From Sinotaia quadrata (lineage: Eukaryota; Mollusca; Gastropoda; Architaenioglossa; Viviparidae), in assembly GCA_028829895.1 (NCBI GenBank), contig CM054178.1:101050058-101114057 (forward strand): 64,000 bases of DNA, written 5' to 3'. Under the pieces are notes generated by a model. The model was not told where the DNA came from. It did no database searches and worked only from the letters and a program-made list of their open reading frames with translations. The translations under genes and the position numbers were made by a program. Positions 35,501-47,500 of this stretch are shown in pieces (position 1 is the first letter of the stretch; each line of letters starts with the position of its first letter).

Positions 35501-38500
35501 CTATTCTGTTCTGTTCTTGATCCTACCTGAAAGACGGAACACATTTTGTGATTCTGATCTGGTTTTAAAATTCTTTACAGCAGTCTTGCTGCTGCAGCTG
35601 TGAGTTTGTCAAAGACAAGATTTGAGAGTCCTCAGATTTATTTATGAGTACTTTACTAACCACGAGGTATCTGACTTGAACATAGGTTTAGAAAATTAAT
35701 ATAAACTTTAAAACAAATTTTGGGATATTTTTAATTATTTATTTTTGGGTGACTAGGATTAGCTAGTTACACATATATTTTACATTTAATCATGAATTAT
35801 GCTCTTTATTTAAGTATATTTTAAAATTTTTTTTTATCTTGAATATAGGATGAAGGTTCATTCCAACTTAAGCAAATTTCACGTGAATTTTTACAAGCAC
35901 TGGGTAGTGAATATATCTCCATATTGAGCTGGCGGGACACATGGGCATTTGTGACAAAAAAGGGAGGTAAGTAGTGATGGAGGCCTGGGGTGGAATGCAT
36001 GAATGCAGGGCAAGCGCTTAACTCCGTGATTGCCGCGTGACCTAGAGGGTTGGGGCAGATTTTCGAATGCATGGACCGTGGGTTGGCTTCCCTTGGTGGT
36101 AAACAGGGTGGTAAAAGGGTCAGATTTTGCCCCTTCTAACTAATAGGTATAAGCTGTCTGCCCTCGGGTTTAATGAATGAAAATGGCGGCGTTTATATAT
36201 TTACAATGGAGAGAGAGACGATTGTTGAGGCGAAATCGAGTATTTCGAGATAGAACACATCCGTTAGAAATATTTGACGATCTTCAAGTATTTAAAAAGT
36301 TTTGCTTTAGACGAAATGACATTTATTTGCTGACTGATGAGCTGATTGCGGATATTGACTATCTAGTTAAGCGGATGGGATCCCTCACTCCTGTCCTTCA
36401 AGTTTTGTTGACATTGCGTTTTTATGCAACTTGGTGCATTCCAAGATGTAATTGGCGAATTAATCGATGAAAATCAGTCGACGGCATGTAGAACGATTCA
36501 ACGAGTGACAGATGCTTTCATGAGGCATGTGCCTTTGTTACGTGTCCAGTATTTATTTATAGACCCTGTTTCAGAATTTAGAATTTATGTTAATTAAAAT
36601 TCGTTCTCATATTCTGAAAACAGACTGGCTGCTCAAATTCACCCTTCAGTCTGATCAAATTTAATGCTTGTAGTTTAAGCCAACAAATTTATAGACAGGC
36701 AAACTTGTGTACAAAGCACGGACTGGGAAATGTTAAACAATTATAGTTAATTATGCATTCAATCTCCTTTTTCTCGACTCATTCGCCCCCACCCAATCCT
36801 ATCGGTCTATTTGCATAAAGAACCAACTACAATAATTGATTAACAAGGTAAAAATGAATTTAATAAAATTTAACAAATAACAAAAGATATTCAAGATTCC
36901 GACAATAATGTCTCCTAATACTATGCTATTTGTCTAACACATGAAGTGTTCGAATAGATTGCAGATAGTTTATTTAGTTCGAGTACACCAGTCCTTGCAC
37001 TTAGCTGGTTATCCAAATAGCGACGATAAATGCAGCACCTGGTCCCCAACGAAATTCCTGTTGGATTACCGGACTCAACGGCCTAGTTATCACCAACTTG
37101 GTTGACAGTCTTTCATTAATTACACCCCTCTTCTGAATCAGATCAGGAGTTCAGACTCAGACAATTGCTAGACACCAATCGAAGCAATATACAGGCCGGT
37201 TCACTGGGTGGTGAATTTTACCACGATGAAGAAAGACCAAGACGTCAGACGGAGTACGTCAGACAAAGACCAAGATCGAGAGACCAAGAAACCCGCTCTG
37301 GAATTAAATGAATTCCTATGAGCGATAGTTCTCACAGTTTCGCAATCCAATACACATGGTTGACAATAGCATAGCTTATTCCTCGACCATTTTAGTGTCT
37401 TTACATTAATATTTAAATATATAATTAAAGATACAATGCAGTCACGCATGTGCGTTTTTTACAGTTAACGTACGCATGAGACTTATGAATTTCAAGGAAG
37501 CATTGCATTTTACAAATGAAATTCAATAAGAAGAAAATCAAAAATACAATTTAAAAATCACGCATACGTGCTTTACAATTACAACAATATAATAAACGCA
37601 AAATGAATTTAAATTGTTAACAAGAAATTCTACAAAACGTGCACAGACGTTCTGTGATACAATTCAGTTATTTTTTTAGTTTATAAAATTATTGTTTCTC
37701 AATTTAACAATTAATTTAAAGGATGTAACATTTCAACTTAGCCACACTTTTATCAAGCCAGTTGTTTTGGAGAAAATTGCAATAATACAACTCCTGCAAC
37801 TATAAAATGCATAAATTCGCACAACGATAACTTAAATGGAAATGCAAACAATATTTTAAGAAATCGATTTGTTACCTTATTCAATACAACAGTATGATCA
37901 GCAGCGGGCCCTCGTGAGATTCACAGAATTTCAGATGACTTAGACGCTCGCATCGGTCTGTCCTTTTCCTCGTGAATGCAGGTCTATAGCGCGATCAGAG
38001 TATTTAAAGGAATATACGAATTTATGGCGCAATTATTAGTCACGTGATAACGCTTGGTTCGACCTACAATCAGCCATTGTCTTAAACGTTACATAACTGG
38101 AGTGAGTTCTCTCTCTCCCTATGAATAAGGCGTGTGTATCAGAGCATGACGATTACGTCACTCTTACAAGGAACTGCATCCAAACAAGAAAAATAACGAA
38201 TTTAAACGAAAGCAGGTTAAGAGGTCAAGTATAATTTGTCTTGACTCTGCTAATGCCTTTATGGATTAAATTGCCCACCAAAGAAGAGGCAGAACAAAAT
38301 AAATTGAAATTTTTTAACATGCAACACTTTCTGAACACGATAGGCTGCATAGATGGCATGCAGGTGAGAATACAGGCACCGACTGAAAATGAACACAAGT
38401 TTGTAAATAGGAAAAACTTCCACTCCATCAACGTACAGGTAAGCTGCATTTAAAAAGTGTTATAATCATTTGTGACTGTATATTACTAATATGCTTTTAA

Positions 38501-41500
38501 CTGACTTTATGTTCACATTTAACATCTTTTAAAAAAACAAGACGTGTCATTAAATTATTACAGCTATTTTATTTTTTTTAGAGTCAAATAAATCTACTAC
38601 TATTAAGTGTAAGCAAATATGCTTGTTAATACATGTTCTTTTAATTTATCTCTCTCTTATCCGTTTAATTCCTGTTTATTTATTTACTTTTCTTAAAAAT
38701 GTTCTGAAATATATTTTTGTAATAGTTTGTAATATATTTACCTTTATCCTGATTGTTATTAATATACTGTAATGTGTTAACTTAATTGCAGTGTTCAGTT
38801 TTGCAACAACAACATTTTTAATATAAATTAAACTTTTTATTGCTGATTTGTATGGTACTGTACTTAGCATTTATTGTTACAGGTGATCTTTGACCCCGAC
38901 CTTGTGTTCATCAATGTTGTTGCCAAATGGCCTGGATCGGTGCATGATGCCAGGATTCTGCGTGAGTCTTTATTGTTTCAAGCTTTTGAAGACAACAACA
39001 AACCACTCAATGGTGTCATATTAGGAGATAGTGGCTACATGCTGAGGGACTGGCTAATGACCCCTATACTTAATCCTCAAAATGCAAAAGAGTGAAATTC
39101 TAAGTTTGCTCACAGTTCCACTTGAACCACTGTTGAAAGGAGCATAGGGGTTGCTAAGAAAAGATGGCACTGCCTCCACAGTGGTCTGTGACTGAATCCT
39201 GCCAAAGCATGCCGTGTTATCACAGTCTGTCTTATGCTTCACAATCGGGCAACATTATTCAAATTACCCCTTCCGGAGGAATCTGATGATGATGATGGTT
39301 TAGATGACAGATTTATTGAAAACAATGTGCAGTCAGAGAGAGCTCGAGCTGCTGCCGGAAAAGTAGTTAGACAGAGACTTGTGGACAATTATTTCTAGGC
39401 AAAGACTTGTGGACACTTATTTATAAGATGAATGATGTTTACCCAAAAGTCTATATTTCCTATTTCAAGGCTATAATTTAGCCAAGAAATAATTCTTTAA
39501 TTCCGGTGAACTGAGTCAAACCATAAAAATAAAAGTCTTTACAGGAATGTGAATTGTAATGCTTGCACATGCAAAGATACACCCTTACGAACATTCAGTC
39601 AAAATAATTATGAACAATGAACACTGTCATGGTAAATTCTAATAGTTTATTTGTCCAAATTGAAATGTTTTTTGTGAGAAAAATAAACATGATAATATCA
39701 TACTCAAACGATTGTTAATCTTTTTGTCATTGCTTGTCATTTCAACGTGGCTGCAATTGTTTGTCCTTTCTCTCTCAGTAGTGCTATCTGTAGCTCAAGT
39801 TTAATTTTCTTCAAATTATTGACTTCAATTTGACTTTTTAGAAACTGTACTGACAGTCTCGACTCTTCAGTTACAGATTCAGCATTGTAAGTATTTTTTC
39901 TCTACGTAGAAAAAAGCCTTTTTCGCAACTCCTTCCTGCTGTAGCTTACTGTGTTGGTAAAAGAAGCTCCTAATCCTGGTAGATTAAACAAAATGATATA
40001 TATATATATATATATATATTACTAAATTTAAAAATGCAGTGTAAAACAATAAATGTGTTAGGAGGTTAATGTGTTAATTGCTTTGATCATATTTAAAATT
40101 TAATATATCTTAATTATTTGTTGCTGAATATTCGATTCATCTCCTTGCAACTTTTGCCTCGTTTCCAAAAAAATTCTCTAATAAAGAAGGATCGAATTAT
40201 TTTCAAAAGTGAGAGAACATACTATTTGTTCATTTATGACTGGCTGGGTTGCAGCTATTGTGATGGGAACATTTGGTATGTCTGAAGGAGAAATGAACAA
40301 TTTATATTTATGAGTAAGTTTACACAATTTGGTATGAAGGATACTTGTAATATAATAATATTATTACATTGTTATTATAATGAATACTGACTTTGTTGTA
40401 TTTTAAGTATGTTAATAATAATGTGACATTGTTCACAAAAATAATTGATCATATGATATTGATCAAGTGGATTCAAAATGGTATTGTCCAAATACTACAA
40501 ACATGTTTTTTTAAAATTACATATTAGTATACAAGTTGTTACATTTGCTAAATAAAATAGTATCTGCAATGCAATGAGGTGTTATTTCACAATCAGTTAC
40601 ATACAGGTCAGTCTGGGTAACGGTGACAGGTGCTAAAACAAACGAAAATTATTTACATATAAATTTCAGTTTGTAACAAATTATTACGATTGTTTAATTT
40701 TGTTGAATGATTTTAGTTACAGGTAATTTTAGCAGGAAGCTAAACTTTCTATTGCCAATTATTTATACTTTGAAAAAATTCAGTAAAAGTTAAGATTTTA
40801 TGTAACTTTTTATTTTAACAATAGGTTAAAATATTTTAAAAGATCATTGAAAAGTACGTTAAAAATGAGGCAACATCTTTTAAATCAGCCCTTATATTTA
40901 AGTTAGAAGTACAACTGTTGAGATATGTACGTTTAGGATAATGATATTTAGATGAAACATACACGTATCAATTTTCTAAATGAAGTGATGAAAGCTTCAG
41001 TATGTATTCTCTGACCATATTAGTTAATATGTAGTATGCCAACACGTACAGACATACGTAAACAAGCAAAATGACTTTTTCTCATAAGGGCAAGCATAAT
41101 AACACTTACTACAAGAAGTATCAATATCTTGTACTGACACAGTGGTTTCAGTTCCCTCCACTGAAACAAAACTTTTTATTCCTTTATTAAAACAAAAATA
41201 TTGGATATGTAAAACAAAAACTTTGCTATTTTAGCCTAAGTACATGTTTCTAAAAGTGTTCAAAAATATTCAGAATCATCAACGAACAAGTCTTAAGTAT
41301 CATTTATAATAATATAAAAATATTTTCTAAATTCTTGTACATGATTTGCTTTTCTGACTAGTTATATGCCCTAGAGTTAACAAAGGAAAAGGAAAATGGA
41401 AGCGTTTATTTATTTACAATGGAGAGAGAGGACCTTGTTATATATATATATTCATATGTATTAGTGCATGCAAGGGATGAATGTCAACGTGAGAATATTT

Positions 41501-44500
41501 TTGTTATTGTTGTTGTTCACTATATTCTTTTTGTCTTTAGACCAGAGTAAACTATTTTACAAACAAGTATATCATTTATTCACCTGAAATTCCTTCATGC
41601 AGGGAACTGTTGTCTCCCATAATGTTGAAAATCATGTCATCTAATGGGCCTGATGGCTCCGGTGGCCCTCTACCTGTCCTCGAAGCTGCTGTCTTGTCAT
41701 TTAAATATTTTCTTTTCAAGTCCTTCCATTTTTGGCAGCACTCATCCTCCATTCGTAGAGTCACTCCACATGCTTTCACTTTAGCTGCAATTGCAGCCCA
41801 AACTTCTTTTTTCTTTGAAACCAGGAAAGCAACACGAAGCATTCAGAATATATTTCTGCTAGCAGAACTCGTTATTCATAGTCTGTAAAATTTGGCTTTC
41901 TGCCTTTCATTTTTTGCGAGCATGATGGAGTGTCCATTGCTGTGGTCAGGCAAGAAACAGTCATTAGGGAATATCTGATTTAAAAATAACCTAACGCTTG
42001 ACCAGTACTTGACCTCGGTGTAGCTACCACTAAAGTCACCCCGCGTTCGTGCATGTGAAAAGGGAAGGAAGCTCACTAAACCGAAGGGTAGCTACCACTA
42101 AGGGGTGATTTAAACCGAGGGTAAATTGCCCTTCGTTCGTGCATTCCAGCCCTGATGTGCTGGGATCTATAGGGTATCATAATCTTTATGTTGAAGTAAT
42201 CTTTAAAAAAAAATAATAATATTATTTATCCAGGTAATGTTGCTTTCTGCACTATGGTCTCTATTATTATTATGTTATCAGTCAAAGAGCAGTGGCTTCT
42301 TACCTTTTCAGCTTGTGTGAGTGTTGTGCATGCTTGTTTGTATGAAAAAGTGTTGGGTATTCTATAAAATACTATAAATGTTACTAATGTTTTATGTGTA
42401 CTATAAATGTTCTAATGTTTTAAACAATTTCTGTGCAATTAAAATAAATTATTTTTTAAATGATTTATAGTTTACTGAAATTTTCATAGTTCTGCTTATC
42501 ACTGAAAACATTGGATTACCCATAGAGGGAGATAAGCAACTAACCTTTTTATTTTTCAGTGGTTTATTTATGATTGAAAGACACCCAATGCTTAGTGTTC
42601 ACTGTATGGCCCTGTTGATCTGAATCTAAGCAGCATGAATAAACAGTGATTACACCTGAACTATTTGCTGTTCTCTCAGTTGTATTAATGAAGTCTCCAG
42701 AAAATCATTAAGAAACTAATGCATTGAAGTAAAGGTTTCACTGTTCATGTCATGATGCATTTCATCACTATATCCTATTCATAGTGTACTTATTTTAGTT
42801 TATGTATATGGTTGTAAAAGTCTGTTTCAAGAGGTGAGTGACCACAAGATCTAAATGTTAGACTTTTGTACACTTTTGCACACTTGTTCAAAATCCTCCC
42901 AGACAACCTCACCCCACATGAACATATTAAATTTAATGCTTTTATTGTAAAGCACTTAGTGATCTAATGATATTAAATGCATGTGAAGAAAATATATTTA
43001 ATTAATTTGTCATATATTGTAACATGAAAAATGCAAAATAATACATTAAATTAATTAAATGTATTTCTCTAAATTTTCTTAAAATTAAAATTTTCTTATG
43101 ACAAATATTTACTGTGAATTTTTGCCATGTTAGCCATTTAGACAACCGTCTTTGGTTCAGTCATGAACAAAAGAACAAAGTGGGTTTGAAGTTGGTTAGC
43201 AAAGGGCCGATATAAACAGGGTGTGAGAGGGGGGACACTCAACATGAGTAGCCAAGTTGCGTAAACACTTTCACATCACCAGGCAGACAATGATTACCAG
43301 TGCATCGCAGTTGTCATCCATAAGGACCAAAACTCCCATAGGAATGCCGTCTATAGTGCGCAACCACTGGGCCGTGACTATTGCACAAAAGAGTAAATAA
43401 AGGAGTACATTTTGCCTGAGTGTTAAAAGTCAGCACGATGCCCAATGCAAAACGCAAAACACATAAATACCCGACTCAGCCACAAAATAATTATTCTGGA
43501 AAAATCAGTTTCCAGTGCTTATGACTTCCCATGGAGAAAGAGACAAGAAATAGGCACGCCTGAATGGTAAAATTCTATCTTTGTAAATAATGATTTTTGT
43601 TAAAGATAATTATTACAATTTCCTACATTTCATTTTTATTCTTGTATTTTTAAAAATTGACTTGTATTTGTAATGTCATTCTTGGTATAAAAAAAGAATT
43701 CAAACAAACAAACATGTAAAGGAATTTAATGTGACACGAGCTGATGCACACAAATCTTTATATGTTTTATCAGTCTCGGAATTCAAGAGTCAACGCCAAC
43801 CAGGAGAGGTGAAGTTACTTGAAAACTCCATCTACCAGGTTGCTCAACTTTAATTTGGACTTAGAGATCTCGTCAGTTTACCCTGGTCTGAAGTATATTG
43901 TCACTTGGTATTTTCAACTACTGCATGGAAATCCTAGTATTCGGGAAGACAACAGATGGATAGCGAGTAGGAGTTCGTCTAAAGCCAGGACCACTTGTCT
44001 ATAGAGAGACAGAACGCAGACTGTGTTTCGCGTGATGCAAATTAGAGAATTTGTGATAGCGCTATCAGGAAGATAGGTACTAAATTATGGACTCACTGTG
44101 ATAAAGTTCGGTAAAGTGAAGGCTGATGAATGGACATACCAATAACAAGAAGTGACTGAAGTATTGAGAACTAAATAATAATGTTGATCTATCTACATCA
44201 GTGTAAAGTGTATAAGTGTGTTACAGAACATTCTTCTTTGATACAATAACTGTGAATGTGTTAAGAAACAGTACTGGAGTTAACTAGAATTCTAAAGGAA
44301 CTGAATTTGTGTGAACATTTTGGCAGAGTGCTGAATAAAATCACTGTTCCAGACTTGATGCAGACGACCAGCATTGCAATCCGCCGGGACAGAGAATTAT
44401 GCCTGGAAACCCAGGTGAATTCGTGTCATACTTATTGTACATTCTGTAATCTGTTCTGTGATTTAATGTAAACTTCCTATTCTATTCTGATGTTTCTTTA

Positions 44501-47500
44501 TACATTTTTCATTCTTTAACTAGAAAGTATTGATGATTATTTTTACCTAATAATTGTTCTGGGAAACATTAATATTATTCTTTTAAGACTGTAGTCCTAG
44601 TAATTGTTCTAAGGACTAATTGATGATAAAAATATTCTTTTCTTAATTAATAAGCTTTTTAAGAGATCTGCAATCTCTAAGCCTAGCCTTGAGTGTGATT
44701 TTCAAATATCGTTAATTATAAACTTGAATTTATTATTATTTTTCCTTAAATTTGTTTTCTTTTAACTATCTACTCTCTCATTTTGGAGGAGGCACATGTG
44801 AGATAATGGATGGGGGCTGCCAATGACATAATAACAATTAGTAGACGGTCTATGCACATGTTTTAAGATAGTTCCCATTATCGACGATGAGAGATTTGTG
44901 GTAGGGCCGGGATAGTGATAGAACGACTGGTAAGATAAACGCAGAGTAGTTCACTATTTCTGAGACAGGTAACACTTGAGGAGAGAGTCACTGATTGACG
45001 GACTACTCAAGGCTTGACCTAGTCATTCTCAGACCGCACGACAAGACCCTCGAGGAGGTTGTGAGCGATTGGTATTAAAGAGAGTAATTAATATACATTA
45101 TTTATGAATATAATGTTATAATTAATTAATAACCAAAAGACGCACACACAGAAAATCCCCTTTTTCGCCGCATATATATTCAATAAATTGTTTATTTGAT
45201 TCTTGCAATGACTACAGGTTTCTTTGTTATTCCAGCAGAAAAAAAATATTATGTCAGGGCAATGTGATATTGTATATTAAATGCAAGTAAAATAAATATT
45301 ACAGACTTATTATTTCAGGGCAGTGTGATATTGTATATTAAATGCAAATAAAAAAAAATATTACAGACATTATTTCAGGGCAATGAGATATTGTATATTA
45401 ATGCAAGTTTAAAAAAATTATTACAGAATTATTATATCAGGACAATGTGATATTGTATATTAAATGCAAGTAAAAAATATATTACAGACTTATTATTTCA
45501 GGGCAATGTGATATTGTATATTAAAAATTTATGAATATTGTTGAGGGCTGTGGGGAGATGGAATAATTATCTTTCTAATCAGCTTCCATTCCTCTAAAAC
45601 ATTGATCATATTTGTGGTGTTTAATTTTATTTAACACCCCCCACCCCAAAAAATAGTAAAAAAATTGCATACTGACTGATCATTTCTATGAATTTGTATT
45701 TGTTTGTTTTGATCATGTTAAGGTTCTAAAATTGCTGAAGGTTACAACAAGTCCCCTAATTTGTCAAACTGGGGAGAGAAAGTGGTACTGGAGGCACATA
45801 TACCACTCTCCTATCAAGCAGGTAAGCAGGTGACTCATCTGTTTGCTTTTAAAAGAAATGTTCTCGTATGTGGATAGTTGCTGTAAGTTTTTAGATTTAT
45901 TTTATTTTGTAAATAGAAATTTTTCTAATGCCTCAAAAATGAAAGCAAAATAAAATTGTTCAACATATTAAATAAAAAAAATGTTTATTTTTTTTAATAC
46001 TTGCTGATTTAGTCATTTAGCAAGGACTTGGATAGGGGCTCCTATTCATCATTTTCTTTTTGATTAATATATTTAGTTTTTGGTTTTTTTCCCTGTAAAC
46101 ACTGCAGTAGTCAGTCAGCAAGTTTTCTATCCTTGTTAAAATCTGATTGTACATTAAAGTGCTCTTGAAGTTGATACATCCTTCAGGCTTACACACTTTG
46201 GCACAGTAGCTTTACATATTGAAAAATTACAGTCTAATCTTTTGTGTTTATGTAGAGTATGCAAAATTTCAACATTCCAAAAGCAAAGCACAAAGTGATA
46301 TGTTCAGTGATCATCTGCTTTTCATGGTCCTTCTGCCTGGAATTTGCTGCCTTTCAAGCAGAGGTACAAAGAAACAGTATAAAAATTTTTATTATATTGT
46401 ATTTCCCCACCATATTTATAAGTATTTTTTTTTAAACAGAGACAGAGTGTAGCTGGCCAAAGGATGAAGTGGGACAACGACGTCATAGTTTTTGCAGCAA
46501 GGTCGAAGGTTACGGTAGCGTGTGTGCCTGTGATGAGCCAGCTCCTATAATCTTTGCACCATCAAAGGCATGCATTCTTTTATTTTATTACTGTGTGATA
46601 TTATTTGTTTTCTTTCCTTTTTGAATTAGTGGCAGTTAAACAAATAGAATTAAAAGAAAATTACAGTTATGTGATAAACAACATTTTAAAATCTATTTAA
46701 ACCTTAATAAGAGGAAAATTTATATCTTCAAACAGACTGAAGTTTATATCTGTAGTAGACACTATTCAAGCAGTACCCAAACTTATTCATTACAACTTTG
46801 CTATTTGTTATTATTGCTCTGTCTTTCTTCTCACCATTTCATTCTAGTTTGAAAAGATATTACAGTTTGAAAATTTTAAGAAAATTACTTACATTTTACA
46901 ACATTGGGCAGTCAAGTAAAAAGTGTTTATAAAAAATTAAATGAATACCTTCCATATTTTACAACTCAGTAAATTAACTGATTTCCAGTTTTCATGCCCA
47001 GAATGTAGATACCACCTGGATTAAATATCTTTAAAAATAATTCAGTCTTCTCTTAAATTTTACTTATTAACATTATTTCTAGTCAGGTTAGCTTGGTAAT
47101 GCTGTGATTTAAGAAAATATTTATTTGAACAGTTGTGTGGCAACGTTCCAAGTTCCTAATCAATTAACTGTCAATCTCTATCTGAATAATTATCCTTATA
47201 TTATACACAGAAGATTCTCTCATTCAACCAATTAATCAGTCACCGACAGGGTCTTTGTCTTGCAGTCGAGAGTGACTGTCAGACCTTGAGAGTTCTACCT
47301 ATTGGTTATCTCCTCTCCAAGCGTTACTTGTCTTAGAATAATAGATTCTGCAGCTCTATCTTGTCTGTCAATCTATTTTCCAGCCCTTCCACACATCTCT
47401 CATCCCAGTAGCAGGAAACTACTCTAAAGCGTATGTGACCGACTTCAGTACGCCATTACGTCATCTGGCTCCGCCCCCACCCACTACCTATATACGCCCC

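Larger units (their letters stand above)
35985..42154 (+). mobile_element. PIF/Harbinger DNA transposon in intron 6
   Basis: Ends share CTGGGGTGGAATGCATGAA (left) and, inverted, CAGGGCTGGAATGCACGAA (right). It has the usual two-gene layout: a DDE transposase on the plus strand and a Myb/SANT-like protein on the minus strand. The exact ends and the 3-bp duplication could not be settled. It contains a 1.7-kb solo LTR. Both genes are damaged. Confidence 0.83.

Noticed and set aside
36177..36470. A host HARBI1 gene
   Set aside because: It is inside a Harbinger element, is frameshifted, and is interrupted by an LTR.
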